From: Cryptosporangium aurantiacum
Lineage (GTDB): Bacteria; Actinomycetota; Actinomycetes; Mycobacteriales; Cryptosporangiaceae
Assembly (NCBI RefSeq): GCF_900143005.1
Contig: NZ_FRCS01000001.1
Location: 992,001 to 1,056,000, forward strand
DNA length: 64,000 bases
Direction: 5' to 3'
Position 1 is the first letter of the stretch; every line of letters starts with the position of its first letter. Below are positions 43,533 to 52,593 of the stretch, in pieces. The notes under the pieces are model-generated. The model saw nothing but the letters and a program-made list of their open reading frames with translations, was not told where the DNA came from and searched no databases. A program made the translations under genes and the position numbers.

Positions 43533-43565
43533 CAACTTTATCTCAGAAGTTGCTTGGTGCAACTT
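43533..43565. promoter_or_regulatory. Operator-like dyads between divergent MFS genes
   Basis: AAGTTGC-TTGGT-GCAACTT (43547-43565) is a perfect dyad; CAACTT at 43533-43538 with AAGTTG at 43547-43552 makes a second, overlapping one. The AAGTTG half-site resembles that of the MarR operator at 34143-34160. The 180-bp intergenic region separates MFS genes 41866-43482 and 43662-45674. Confidence 0.62.
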
Positions 43566-43661
43566 TGTAAATGTGTGACGTGACCGACGTGCGGCGCTCG
43601 AAGTGTCTCGAGAAACGTGCTATACGGGACTTATGCCGCTTAATGGACGGAACTCGGTCGC

Positions 43662-45674
43662 GTGACGGCCGGCGACGTCGCGACGGGCCGCCCGGCGGCG
43701 CTGTCCCGGACCCAGATGAACCTGGTCTTCACCACGATCCTGCTCGGCATGCTGCTGGCCGCACTCGACCAGACGATCGTCTCGTCGGCGCTGCCCACGA
43801 TCGTCGCCGACCTCGGCGGCGCCGGGCACATGGCCTGGGTGGTCACCGCCTACATGCTCACCGAGGCGGTGGCCTCGGTGCTGGTCGGCAAGTTCGGCGA
43901 CCTGTTCGGCCGGAAGGTGATCTTCCAGCTCTCCGCGATCCTGTTCGTGCTCGGCTCGGCGGTGGCCGGCCTCGCGCACAACATGACGCTGCTGATCATC
44001 GGACGCGCGATCCAGGGCATCGGCGGCGGCGGGCTGATGGTGACGGCGCAGGCCCTCATCGCCGACGTCATCCCGTTGCGGGACCGCGGCCGCTACCAGG
44101 GCGCGCTCGGAGCCGTTTTCGGACTCACCACCGTCCTGGGCCCCACGCTCGGCGGCCTGTTCACCGACCACCTGTCCTGGCGCTGGTGCTTTTACATCAA
44201 CCTGCCGGTGGCGGTCGTGATGGTCGTGATGGCGGCTCGCACGATTCCCTCGGTCACGATCGCGACCAAACCGCTGATCGACTACCTCGGCATCGTGCTG
44301 GTCACGCTCGGCGTGGTCTCGCTGATCATGGCGCTGGAGTGGGGCGGCGACGAGTACGCGTGGACCTCGTCGGTGATCCTTGGGATGTTCGGCTGCGCCG
44401 CCGCGTTCTTCCTCCTGTTCGTGCTGGCCGAGAAGCGGGCACCGGAGCCGATGCTGCCGCTGCGCCTGTTCGCCAACCCGGTGTTCACGGTCTGCTCGGT
44501 GCTGTCGTTCGTCGTGGGCTTCGCGATGCTCGGCGCGATGACGTTCCTGCCGTCCTACCTGCAGTACGTCGACGGGGTCTCGGCCACCGGTTCCGGGTTC
44601 CGCACGCTGCCGCTGATGGCGGGCCTGCTGATCATGTCGATGGTCAGTGGCTCGGTGATCAGCCGGACCGGCAAGTACAAGGTGTTCCCGATCGTCGGGA
44701 CCGCGGTGATGGCCGTCGGACTGTTCCTGATGTCGAGGATGGACCAGCACACCGGCGTCCTGCTGGAGTCCGTGTACATGTTCGTGCTGGGCTCCGGCCT
44801 GGGGCTGGCGATGCAGGTGCTCACGATCGCGGTGCAGAACACGGTCGCCTACGGCGACCTCGGGACCGCGACGGCGGGCGTCACGTTCTTCCGGACGGTC
44901 GGCAGCACGGTCGGTACGGCGGTCTTCGGGACGCTCTACTCCAACCAGCTGACGAGTGAGCTGGCCACGGCGTACGCGGCGGTGCCAGGGGTGTCGTCGA
45001 GCACGATCACCGACCCGGCGGCGTTGCACACGCTCCCCGAGGCCGACGCCGAGCCGTTCATCAGCGCGTACGCCAGCGCGATCAACCACGTCTTCACCTG
45101 GGTGGTGCCGATCGCGCTGGTCGGGCTGCTGGTCTCGTTCTTCCTCAAACAGGTGCCGCTGCGGGACACCGCGCGGGCCGGGGCCACCGACGTCGGCGAG
45201 GGATTCGGTACGCCGGACACCGCGGACGCCGACCGGCAGCTGGAACGGACCGTCGCGCAGCTGATCCGGCGGCGGGCGTCCACCGCGGCGCCGTCGATCC
45301 TGGCCGGATCGGGCACCGCGCTGAGTCCGGGGCAGGCGTGGGTGGTGGGCCAGGTCCACTTGCGGGGACGCCGGGGGAGCCCGCCGACGCTGGAGGACGT
45401 CGCGGCCGCCCACCGGGTACCGGCGGACGTGCTCGCACCGGTGTTCCTGCAGGCCGTGGAGGACGGCCACCTGCGTCCCGAGGGCGGCGGGCTGGCGCTC
45501 ACCGCTGCGGGCTCGGCGGCGTTCGCGCAGATCACCGCCGCGTGGCGGCAGTGGCTGGTCGGTCAGCTCGAGGACTGGGACACCACCGACCCGATCGACC
45601 GAGCCCGCCTCGACCGCGCCATAGACGCCCTAGCCGACCGCCTGCTGGAGGAGGAGGCGGCCGCCCGGGCGTAG
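43662..45674 (+). CDS. DHA2-type MFS transporter fused to a C-terminal MarR-like winged-helix domain
   Basis: 670 residues. Residues 1-~510 form a 14-TM transporter (LDQTIVSSALPTIVADLGGA, GKFGDLFGRK motif A, RGRYQGALGAVFGLTTVLGP). After a ~25-residue acidic linker, residues ~530-670 show RQLERTVAQLIRRRASTA, ALSPGQAWVVGQVHLRGRRG, PTLEDVAAAHRVPADVLAPV, LTAAGSAAFAQI and WRQWLVGQLEDWDT, the helix and wing pattern of a MarR-type regulator. It may tie export to gene regulation from the membrane. GTG 43662 start lacks a good ribosome-binding site. Confidence 0.82.
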   Translation: MTAGDVATGRPAALSRTQMNLVFTTILLGMLLAALDQTIVSSALPTIVADLGGAGHMAWVVTAYMLTEAVASVLVGKFGDLFGRKVIFQLSAILFVLGSAVAGLAHNMTLLIIGRAIQGIGGGGLMVTAQALIADVIPLRDRGRYQGALGAVFGLTTVLGPTLGGLFTDHLSWRWCFYINLPVAVVMVVMAARTIPSVTIATKPLIDYLGIVLVTLGVVSLIMALEWGGDEYAWTSSVILGMFGCAAAFFLLFVLAEKRAPEPMLPLRLFANPVFTVCSVLSFVVGFAMLGAMTFLPSYLQYVDGVSATGSGFRTLPLMAGLLIMSMVSGSVISRTGKYKVFPIVGTAVMAVGLFLMSRMDQHTGVLLESVYMFVLGSGLGLAMQVLTIAVQNTVAYGDLGTATAGVTFFRTVGSTVGTAVFGTLYSNQLTSELATAYAAVPGVSSSTITDPAALHTLPEADAEPFISAYASAINHVFTWVVPIALVGLLVSFFLKQVPLRDTARAGATDVGEGFGTPDTADADRQLERTVAQLIRRRASTAAPSILAGSGTALSPGQAWVVGQVHLRGRRGSPPTLEDVAAAHRVPADVLAPVFLQAVEDGHLRPEGGGLALTAAGSAAFAQITAAWRQWLVGQLEDWDTTDPIDRARLDRAIDALADRLLEEEAAARA

Positions 45675-45703
45675 CGCGCCGGGGCACCCGAGGAAGGACG
45701 CAA

Positions 45704-45736
45704 AACCGGTCCCTAAGGCGCGCTGAGAGACCGGTT
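45704..45736. terminator. Terminator-like inverted repeat between convergent MFS genes
   Basis: AACCGGTC and GACCGGTT are perfect 8-bp arms around a 17-base loop, between the stops at 45674 and 45754. Confidence 0.45.
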
Positions 45737-45753
45737 AGGCGTCAACAGGAGCG

Positions 45754-47334
45754 TCAGTGCGCGACCGGCGTCTCGACCGGGGTGGCGCCGCGGCGGACGC
45801 CGACGTAGGCGACGACCGCGCCGATCAGGCAGACGATGCCGGTGACCAGCACCGCGGTGTGCACGCCGTTGACGAACGCCTGCGCGCTGCCCTCGACGAT
45901 CGCGGACTGGACCTGCGCCGACACCCCGGCCGGAGTGGGCGCGACGCCCTGCGCGACCGCGTCCTTGGCCTCGTGCAGGCCGCTCGCCAGCGGAGCGGGC
46001 ACCCCGGCGGCGGTCAGCTCGCCGGTCAGCGTGCTGCCGACCCGGCCGGACAGCACCGACAGCAGCACCGACGTGCCGAGCGCGCCACCCAGCTGCAGCG
46101 CGGTGGCCTGCAGGCCACCGGCGACGCCGGCGTCCTTCACCGGCGCGTTGCCGACGATCGCCTCCGACGACGCGGACAGCACGATGCCGGTCCCCAAGCC
46201 CAGCCCGACGAACGACGGCCAGAGCGTCAGGTAGGAGGAGTCGACGCCGAGCCGCAGCAGCGCGAGCAGCGCGACGGCCTGCAGCAGCATGCCCAGCGGC
46301 ATCGTGAGCCGCGGACCGTACTTGTCGGTGAGCGCGGCACCGATCGGCGCGGCCACCACCGAGGCCAGGCTCAGCGGCAGCGTCAGCAGGCCGGCCTCGA
46401 CCGCCGTGTACACGCGGACGTTCTGCAGGTAGAGCAGCACGTAGAAGATCGTGCCGAGCAGCGCGAAGAAGTTGACCGCGGTGATCACCGTGCCGATCGC
46501 CAGCGACCGGTTGCGGAATAGCCGCATCGGCAGCAGCGGGTGCTCCAGGTTCTTCTCCGCGAGCACGAACACCAGCAGGATCAGGACGCCGAGCAGCAGC
46601 GTGCCGAGCGTCTTCGGCGAGCCCCAGCCCCAGCTCTCGCCCTGCACGACCGCGTAGACGATCGCGAGCATGCCGAGCGCGAGCAGCACGACGCCCGCGA
46701 TGTCGAACCGGTGGTGACCGGTGCTGTTCTTGCTCTTCGGCAGTACCCAGGCCCCGAACGCGAGCGCGATCACGCCGATCGGCGCGTTGAGGTAGAACAC
46801 CGACTCCCAGTTGACGTGCTCGACCAGCAGCCCACCGACGATCGGCCCGAGCGCGGTGGAGACCGACGAGACCATCGCCCAGATCCCGACCGCCCGGCCG
46901 AACGTCGAAGGCGGGAACACCGCACGCAGCAGCCCCAGCGTGTTCGGCATCAGCAGCGCGCCGAACACCCCCTGGAGCGCGCGGAACACGATGACGCCCT
47001 CGATCGAACCGACGAGCCCGATCGCGATCGACGCGACCGTGAAGCCCGCGACGCCGATCAGGAAGAACGTGTGCCTGCCGAACCGGTCGCCGAGCTTGCC
47101 GCCGAGCACGAGCACCGCGGCCAGCGCCAGCAGGTAGGAGTTCGTGACCCACTGCAGCTGGGGGAGCGTCGCGTTCAGGTCCGCGCCGATATAGGGGTTG
47201 GCGATCGCGACGACGCTGCCGTCCAGACCGACCATGAACAGGCCGAACGCGACCGCGATCAGCGTAAGCCAGGGGTTGGACCGCACATCGCGGGCGGGCG
47301 CGGGCAGCGCGCGGACAGGGGTGACCACGGACAT
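45754..47334 (-). CDS. DHA2-type MFS multidrug transporter (third of three)
   Basis: 526 residues, about 14 TM helices, with VGLDGSVVAIANPYIGADLN, GGKLGDRFGRHTFFLIGVAG and GRAVGIWAMVSSVSTALGPI. It lies 41 bp downstream of a MarR gene on the same strand, the usual arrangement for a drug efflux pump under MarR control. Confidence 0.88.
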   Translation of the reverse strand: MSVVTPVRALPAPARDVRSNPWLTLIAVAFGLFMVGLDGSVVAIANPYIGADLNATLPQLQWVTNSYLLALAAVLVLGGKLGDRFGRHTFFLIGVAGFTVASIAIGLVGSIEGVIVFRALQGVFGALLMPNTLGLLRAVFPPSTFGRAVGIWAMVSSVSTALGPIVGGLLVEHVNWESVFYLNAPIGVIALAFGAWVLPKSKNSTGHHRFDIAGVVLLALGMLAIVYAVVQGESWGWGSPKTLGTLLLGVLILLVFVLAEKNLEHPLLPMRLFRNRSLAIGTVITAVNFFALLGTIFYVLLYLQNVRVYTAVEAGLLTLPLSLASVVAAPIGAALTDKYGPRLTMPLGMLLQAVALLALLRLGVDSSYLTLWPSFVGLGLGTGIVLSASSEAIVGNAPVKDAGVAGGLQATALQLGGALGTSVLLSVLSGRVGSTLTGELTAAGVPAPLASGLHEAKDAVAQGVAPTPAGVSAQVQSAIVEGSAQAFVNGVHTAVLVTGIVCLIGAVVAYVGVRRGATPVETPVAH

Positions 47335-47375
47335 GGAGCGGTGGTGCCTCTTTCTGATTCGGTGAGAGCGGGGAC

Positions 47376-47825
47376 TCAGCCCGCGTGCATCCGCCTGGCC
47401 AGCGCGATCAGCCCGGGAAGGGCCTCGCCGATCGCGGCGACCTGTGCGGGGTCCAGGCCGTCGAGCGCGGCCAGGAGGTAGTCGGCGGTCAGGCCGTCGA
47501 CCGAGGCGAACTGCTCCCGCGCGTCGGCGGTCGGGTGCAGGTGGACGACCCGCCGGTCGTTCTCGTCGGGGACGCGCGTGAGCAGTCCTTCGCCCACGAG
47601 GTGTGACACCAGCGCGCTGACGTTGTTCGCCTTCATCAATAGGGCATCGGCGGCTTCCCGCACCGTGATGCCCTCACGCTCGCCGACCAGCCGGAGGAGG
47701 GCCAGCTGCGCGTCGGGCGGTTTGGGGCGTGCGTAGTCGAGCGCCAGGCGCCGCTCGACCGTGCGCATGAGCACCGGGAGAACGGCGGTCAGCCCGGCCG
47801 CGACGTCCTCGGGGTTGGGTGCCAC
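47376..47825 (-). CDS. MarR-family regulator of the MFS efflux pump
   Basis: 149 residues from GTG 47825. Winged helix: DAQLALLRLVGEREGITVRE, ADALLMKANNVSALVSHLVG, wing VPDENDRRVVHLHPTADARE. First gene of an operon with the MFS at 45754. No ribosome-binding site precedes the GTG; repeated ATAGCTAT boxes (47835-47866) lie ~10 bp upstream and may be both its promoter and operator. Confidence 0.87.
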   Translation of the reverse strand: MAPNPEDVAAGLTAVLPVLMRTVERRLALDYARPKPPDAQLALLRLVGEREGITVREAADALLMKANNVSALVSHLVGEGLLTRVPDENDRRVVHLHPTADAREQFASVDGLTADYLLAALDGLDPAQVAAIGEALPGLIALARRMHAG

Positions 47826-47834
47826 GTCCGAAGA

Positions 47835-47866
47835 ATAGCTATGGATAAATAGCTATGCAACCATAG
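47835..47866. promoter_or_regulatory. ATAGCTAT repeat region, candidate operator/promoter
   Basis: Two palindromic ATAGCTAT boxes (47835-47842 and 47849-47856), 14 bp apart, overlap CTATGG...CCATAG arms (47839-47866). It lies in the divergent gap between the MarR gene and the XylF-like operon and is markedly AT-rich for this genome. Confidence 0.55.
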
Positions 47867-47981
47867 TGATCTGGCCCACGCCCCGTAACGGATGGATAAC
47901 AGGCCTTCACGCGGCGTACTCACCGCCTATATGTTCCCGGCCACAACAATTCGGTTCTTCAACGAGGAAGGCGGGAGAGGC

Positions 47982-49073
47982 ATGCGCATACGCGCACTCG
48001 GAATGGTTGCCCTCGGCGCCGTGACGGCGCTGATCCTGGCGGCCTGCGGCAACGACGACTCGTCCGACACGGCCGACACCGGTTCGTCGGTCAAGGGGAA
48101 GGTCGGCGTGATCCTTCCGGACACCCAGTCGTCGGCCCGCTGGGAGAGCTTCGACAAACCGTTACTCACCAAGGCGTTCGAGGAAGCCGGCGTCGAGGCC
48201 GACATCCAGAACGCGCTCGGCGACAAGAGCAAGTTCGTGTCGATCGCGGACGGCATGATCCAGGACGGCGTCTCGATCCTCGCGATCGTCAACCTCGACT
48301 CCGCGACCGGCGCCCAGGTGGAGGCCAAGGCCAAGGCCGCCGGGGTGAAGACGATCGACTACGACCGGCTGACGCTCGGCGGCTCCGCCGACTACTACGT
48401 CTCGTTCGACAACGTGAAGGTCGGCGAGCTGCAGGGGCAGGGCCTGGTCGACTGCCTCACCGCGGCGAAGAAGACCAACCCGTCGATCATCGAGCTGAAC
48501 GGCTCGCCGACCGACAACAACGCCACGCTGTTCAAGCAGGGCTACGACTCGGTCCTCGACCCGAAGTACAAGGAGGGCTGGAAGAAGGTCGGCGACCAGA
48601 GCGTCCCGGACTGGGACAACGCGAAGGCCGTCACGATCTTCGAGCAGCTGCTCACCGCGGCCGGCGGCAACGTGGACGGCGTCCTCGCGGCCAACGACGG
48701 GCTGGGCAACTCGGCGATCACCGTGCTGAAGAAGAACGGCCTGAAGGTGCCGGTCACCGGGCAGGACGCCACGGTCGGCGGCCTGCAGAACATCCTCGCC
48801 GGTGACCAGTGCATGACCGTCTACAAGCCGATCAAGCAGGAGGCCGAGGGCCTGGTCAAGCTCGCGGTCGCGCTGCTGAAGGGCGAGAAGGCCGAGACCA
48901 CCGGCACGGTCCGCGACGACCAGGGCAAGCGGGACGTGCCGTCGCTGCTGCTCACGCCGCTGCCGATCACCAAGGACTCGGTGAAGGACGTCGTCGCGGA
49001 CGGCTTCGTGACCAAGGCCGAGCTGTGCACCGGCAACTACGCCACGCTGTGCACCGAGGCCGGCGTCGTTTGA
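47982..49073 (+). CDS. Sugar ABC transporter substrate-binding lipoprotein (XylF-like)
   Basis: 363 residues from ATG 47982 with GGGAGAGG upstream. Lipoprotein signal ending LAACG. Periplasmic-binding fold: KVGVILPDTQSSARWESFDK, IADGMIQDGVSILAIVNLDS, IELNGSPTDNNATLFKQGYD, GVLAANDGLGNSAITVL and PVTGQDATVGGLQNILAGDQ. It matches the xylose/ribose-type binding proteins with a distinctive DGM and Cys pair (QCMT, ELCTGNYATLCTE). First gene of a transporter unit with the next two genes and a ROK regulator. Confidence 0.88.
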   Translation: MRIRALGMVALGAVTALILAACGNDDSSDTADTGSSVKGKVGVILPDTQSSARWESFDKPLLTKAFEEAGVEADIQNALGDKSKFVSIADGMIQDGVSILAIVNLDSATGAQVEAKAKAAGVKTIDYDRLTLGGSADYYVSFDNVKVGELQGQGLVDCLTAAKKTNPSIIELNGSPTDNNATLFKQGYDSVLDPKYKEGWKKVGDQSVPDWDNAKAVTIFEQLLTAAGGNVDGVLAANDGLGNSAITVLKKNGLKVPVTGQDATVGGLQNILAGDQCMTVYKPIKQEAEGLVKLAVALLKGEKAETTGTVRDDQGKRDVPSLLLTPLPITKDSVKDVVADGFVTKAELCTGNYATLCTEAGVV

Positions 49074-49080
49074 TCCCTCC

Positions 49081-49112
49081 CGCACCGGTGGGCGTAGCCG
49101 CCCACCGGTGCG
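49081..49112 (+). terminator. Intercistronic hairpin after the binding-protein gene
   Basis: Perfect 14-bp arms CGCACCGGTGGGCG and CGCCCACCGGTGCG, 4-nt loop, 7 bp after the stop and 22 bp before the next start. It is probably a partial terminator or mRNA stabiliser, so that more binding protein than ATPase/permease is made. Confidence 0.65.
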
Positions 49113-49134
49113 CCTCGCCCCGAAGGAGGTGTCC

Positions 49135-49917
49135 GTGACCGACACGCCCATCCTCGAACTACGCAAGATCAACAAGAGCTTCGGGCCGGTCCAGGTCCTG
49201 CACGACATCGACCTCGCGGTCCACGCCGGTGAGGTGACCGCGCTCGTCGGCGACAACGGCGCGGGCAAGTCGACGATCATCAAGTGCATCGCGGGCATCC
49301 ACCACGTGGACTCCGGCGAGTTCTTCTTCGACGGACAGCCGGTCACGCTGAACAGTCCTCGCGACGCCGCCGCGCTGGGCATCGAGATCGTCTACCAGGA
49401 CCTCGCGCTGGCCGACAACCTCGACATCGTCCAGAACATGTTCCTCGGACGCGAGTCCAAGAGCCGGCTGCGGACGCTCGACGAGGGCGCGATGGAGACG
49501 CAGGCCCGCCGGGTGCTGGCCAGCCTGTCGGTCCGCACCGTGAAGTCCGTGCGCCAGCCGGTGAGCAGCCTCTCCGGCGGGCAGCGGCAGACGGTCGCGA
49601 TCGCGAAGGCCGTGCTCTGGAACTCCCGGATCGTCATCCTCGACGAGCCGACCGCGGCGCTCGGCGTCGCCCAGACCCGGCAGGTCCTCGACCTGGTCCG
49701 GCGGCTGGCCGACCGCGGCCTCGGCGTCGTCCTGATCTCCCACAACATGAACGACGTCATCGAGGTCGCCGACCGGATCGACGCGCTCTACCTGGGCCGG
49801 ATCGCGGCCGAGGTGCAGGCCGCCGACACCACGGTCGGCCAGGTCGTCGAGCTGATCACGACCGGCCGGTCGGGCGACCTCGGACTCTCCCGCGCCACCG
49901 CCGACGCGAACCTGTGA
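49135..49917 (+). CDS. Sugar ABC transporter ATP-binding protein (single-domain, XylG/FrcA type)
   Basis: 260 residues from GTG 49135 with AAGGAGG upstream. Walker A GDNGAGKST, signature SSLSGGQRQTVAIAKA, Walker B VILDEPTAALGV. One nucleotide-binding domain only, unlike the two-domain RbsA at 57768. It dimerises to power the following permease. 7 bp separates it from the permease start. Confidence 0.9.
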   Translation: MTDTPILELRKINKSFGPVQVLHDIDLAVHAGEVTALVGDNGAGKSTIIKCIAGIHHVDSGEFFFDGQPVTLNSPRDAAALGIEIVYQDLALADNLDIVQNMFLGRESKSRLRTLDEGAMETQARRVLASLSVRTVKSVRQPVSSLSGGQRQTVAIAKAVLWNSRIVILDEPTAALGVAQTRQVLDLVRRLADRGLGVVLISHNMNDVIEVADRIDALYLGRIAAEVQAADTTVGQVVELITTGRSGDLGLSRATADANL

Positions 49918-49924
49918 GGCGCTC

Positions 49925-51349
49925 ATGACCCCAACCACCCCCGCGATCCGCGACATCCCCGACGCCGACGCGCAGGCGTTCTCCGAAGACGTCGGGCCCC
50001 GCAACGTCGTGGAGGCGTTCCGCGCCTACGTCGACCGGGTCCGCGGCGGCGAGGGCGGCGCGCTCCCGGCCGTGCTCGGCGCGGTCGTCCTCGTCGTGAT
50101 CTTCGCCAACGCCAGCGACGTCTTCCTCAGCAAGGGCAACTTCGCGAACCTGCTGCAGCAGGCCGCGCAGATCTCGGTACTCGGCATGGGCATGGTGTTC
50201 GTGCTGCTGATCGGCGAGATCGACCTGTCGGCAGGCACCGCGGGCGGCGTCTGCGCGGCGGGCATGGCGCTGGCGCTCAACGACGACGGCAACCTCCGCG
50301 CGTCGCTCGGCACCGGCGTGTTCGTCGTGCTGATGCTGATCATGGCCGCGACCGTGGTGCTGGCCGCGCTGTCCCGGCTCTGGATCCCGGCCGCGATCGT
50401 GGCGATCGGCATCGTCATCGCGGTGGCGCAGCTGGGGTCGACGCAGCTGCTCGCGATGTTCCTGTCGGTCGCGGTCGGCACGTCGATCGGCGTCCTGATC
50501 GGGTTCCTCGTGGCCCGGATCGGTATCCCGTCGTTCATCGTGACGCTGGCCCTGTTCCTCGCTTGGCAGGGCGCGCTGCTGACGTTCATCGGCACCGGCG
50601 CGGCGATCCCGACCCGCAGATTCGACCTGGTCAACAACATCGAGAACGGCTACATGCCGGTGGTGTTCGCGTGGGTGGTGTGGGGGCTCTCGATCGCCGC
50701 CTACCTGGCGGTCACCGCGCACCGCGCGATCAGCCGACGGCGGGCCGGTCTGTCGGCCGAACCGCTGGACCTGGTGCTCGTCCGGGTGGCCGCGATCGCC
50801 GCGGTGACCGGGCTGGCCGTCTACGTGCTCAACCAGGATCGCTCGCGCACGGTCTTCGCGAAGATCCAGGGCGTCCCGTGGTCGGTGCTGCTGGTCGCGG
50901 TCGTGTTCGTGTTCTGGACGCTGATCCTGACCAGGACCCAGTACGGGCGCTTCATCTACGCGGTCGGCGGCAGCAAGGCGGCGGCCCGCCGGGCAGGCAT
51001 CGACGTCGCGCGCGTGCGGATGTCCTGCTTCATCATCTGCTCCGGCATGGCGGGGCTGGCCGGGATCATCGGCGCGTCGTACCTGGGCGGCGTCCCGTCC
51101 GACTTCGGGAAGAACACGGATGTCCTCTATGCTGTGGGAGCTGCCGTTATCGGCGGTACCTCACTCTTCGGCGGACGAGGGAAGATCCGTGACGCGATCA
51201 TCGGCGCGATCGTCATCGCGATGATTCCGAACGGACTGAACCTGATCAAGAACATCAGCTCGGCCTACGTCTTCCTCGTCACCGGCCTGGTGCTGCTGGT
51301 CGCCGCCGGTGCGGACGCGCTCTCCCGCAGGCGTCCCGCGGAGGACTGA
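49925..51349 (+). CDS. Sugar ABC transporter permease (XylH-like)
   Basis: 474 residues, about ten or more hydrophobic helices, long for the family. GMVFVLLIGEIDLSAGTAGG is the branched-chain/xylose permease motif; TQYGRFIYAVGGSKAAARRA and AVGAAVIGGTSLFGGRGKIR complete it. Acts with the ATP-binding protein and XylF-like binding protein for monosaccharide uptake, probably a pentose. 7 bp before the ROK gene. Confidence 0.9.
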   Translation: MTPTTPAIRDIPDADAQAFSEDVGPRNVVEAFRAYVDRVRGGEGGALPAVLGAVVLVVIFANASDVFLSKGNFANLLQQAAQISVLGMGMVFVLLIGEIDLSAGTAGGVCAAGMALALNDDGNLRASLGTGVFVVLMLIMAATVVLAALSRLWIPAAIVAIGIVIAVAQLGSTQLLAMFLSVAVGTSIGVLIGFLVARIGIPSFIVTLALFLAWQGALLTFIGTGAAIPTRRFDLVNNIENGYMPVVFAWVVWGLSIAAYLAVTAHRAISRRRAGLSAEPLDLVLVRVAAIAAVTGLAVYVLNQDRSRTVFAKIQGVPWSVLLVAVVFVFWTLILTRTQYGRFIYAVGGSKAAARRAGIDVARVRMSCFIICSGMAGLAGIIGASYLGGVPSDFGKNTDVLYAVGAAVIGGTSLFGGRGKIRDAIIGAIVIAMIPNGLNLIKNISSAYVFLVTGLVLLVAAGADALSRRRPAED

Positions 51350-51356
51350 TTCCACG

Positions 51357-52529
51357 GTGCCCCGCTCCACGGTCGTGCGTCCGGAAGAGATCCGGCGTCA
51401 CAACCTCAGCCAGGTCCTGCAACAGATCCACCGGCGCGGCGAGCTGACCAGGGCGGAGCTGACCACGTCGCTCGGGCTCAACCGCAGCACGATCGGTGAC
51501 CTGGTGGGCGACCTGGTCCGGCAGGGCGTGGTGGACGAGCACGTACCGGGCGGCGGGGAGAAGGCCGGGCGTCCCTCGCACGTGGTGGCGCCCCGGCCGG
51601 ACGGCCCGTACGTGCTGGCCGTCGAGGTCGAGGTCGAGCGGATCGTCTCGGCGGCGGTGGGGCTCGGCGGCCGGGTGCACGTCCGGCACGAGACCGTCGT
51701 CGCCGAGCCGGGCCCGGCCGCCGTCGTCACCCAGATCGCCCGCGACGCGCGCCGGCTCGCCGCCCGGATGCCGGCGAGCGCGACGCTGGTCGGCGTCGGG
51801 GTGAGCGTGCCCGGCACGATCCAGCGCGCGGACGGGCTGGTCGTCCACGCGCCGAACCTGCGCTGGCGGAACGTCCCGTTCGGCGCGCGGCTGCGGACGA
51901 GGCTCGGGGCCGACCTCGACGTCCGGATCGGCAACAACGCGAACCTCGGCGCGCTCGCCGAGCATCAGCGCGGCGCCGCCCGGGCGATGCGCGACGTCGT
52001 CTACATCGTCGGGTCGGTCGGCGTCGGTGGCGGCGTGATCGTGGACGGCGCCGAGATGTACGGGGCCGGTGGGTACGCCGGCGAGATCGGCCACATCATG
52101 CTGAACCCCGACGGCCCGGAGTGCCACTGCGGCAGCAACGGATGCGTCGAGACGTACCTCGGCGAGCACGCGCTGCTGCGGGAGGCGGGGGTCGCCGACG
52201 ACGCGTTCGGCCCGGCCGCGGTCGCCGGCGTGCTGGCCGACGCCGAGCGGGGCGTGCCACCGGCGGCCGACGCGGTGGCCACCGTGGCCACGAGCCTCGG
52301 CCGCACGCTGGCGATCCTGATCAACGTGTTCAACCCGGAGGCGATCGTCGTCGGCGACACGCTGGCCGAGATCCTGCGGATCGAACGGCCCCGGGTGGAG
52401 CGCGAGGTGGAGCGGCGCGCGATGGCCGCGGCCCGCGGCTGCACGGCCCTGCTGACCCCGGACCTCGGACGCGACTCGTCTCTCATCGGCGCCAGCGAAC
52501 TCGCCTTCCAGGCTCTGTTCGCCACATAA
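51357..52529 (+). CDS. ROK-family transcriptional regulator (XylR-like)
   Basis: 390 residues from GTG 51357. Winged HTH (VRPEEIRRHNLSQVLQQIHR, ELTRAELTTSLGLNRSTIGD), then a ROK sugar-kinase-like fold (VGVSVPGTIQRADGLVVHAP, GYAGEIGHIMLNPDGP) with the zinc-binding CHCGSNGC motif. Typically represses pentose genes and is released by the free sugar. It is directly behind the XylFGH-like transporter genes and probably in the same message. Confidence 0.9.
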   Translation: MPRSTVVRPEEIRRHNLSQVLQQIHRRGELTRAELTTSLGLNRSTIGDLVGDLVRQGVVDEHVPGGGEKAGRPSHVVAPRPDGPYVLAVEVEVERIVSAAVGLGGRVHVRHETVVAEPGPAAVVTQIARDARRLAARMPASATLVGVGVSVPGTIQRADGLVVHAPNLRWRNVPFGARLRTRLGADLDVRIGNNANLGALAEHQRGAARAMRDVVYIVGSVGVGGGVIVDGAEMYGAGGYAGEIGHIMLNPDGPECHCGSNGCVETYLGEHALLREAGVADDAFGPAAVAGVLADAERGVPPAADAVATVATSLGRTLAILINVFNPEAIVVGDTLAEILRIERPRVEREVERRAMAAARGCTALLTPDLGRDSSLIGASELAFQALFAT

Positions 52530-52533
52530 TTGT

Positions 52534-52577
52534 CCAGTTTTCGACGCATCCGTTCGCGGTGATACGTCGAAAACCGG
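52534..52577. terminator. Hairpin between convergent ROK and isomerase genes
   Basis: GTTTTCGACG and CGTCGAAAAC are perfect 10-bp arms around an 18-base loop, flanked by CC/GG pairs after one mismatch. Between converging stops at 52529 and 52594, so it probably terminates both transcripts. Confidence 0.6.
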
Positions 52578-52593
52578 CCACGTTTCTCGGCGG

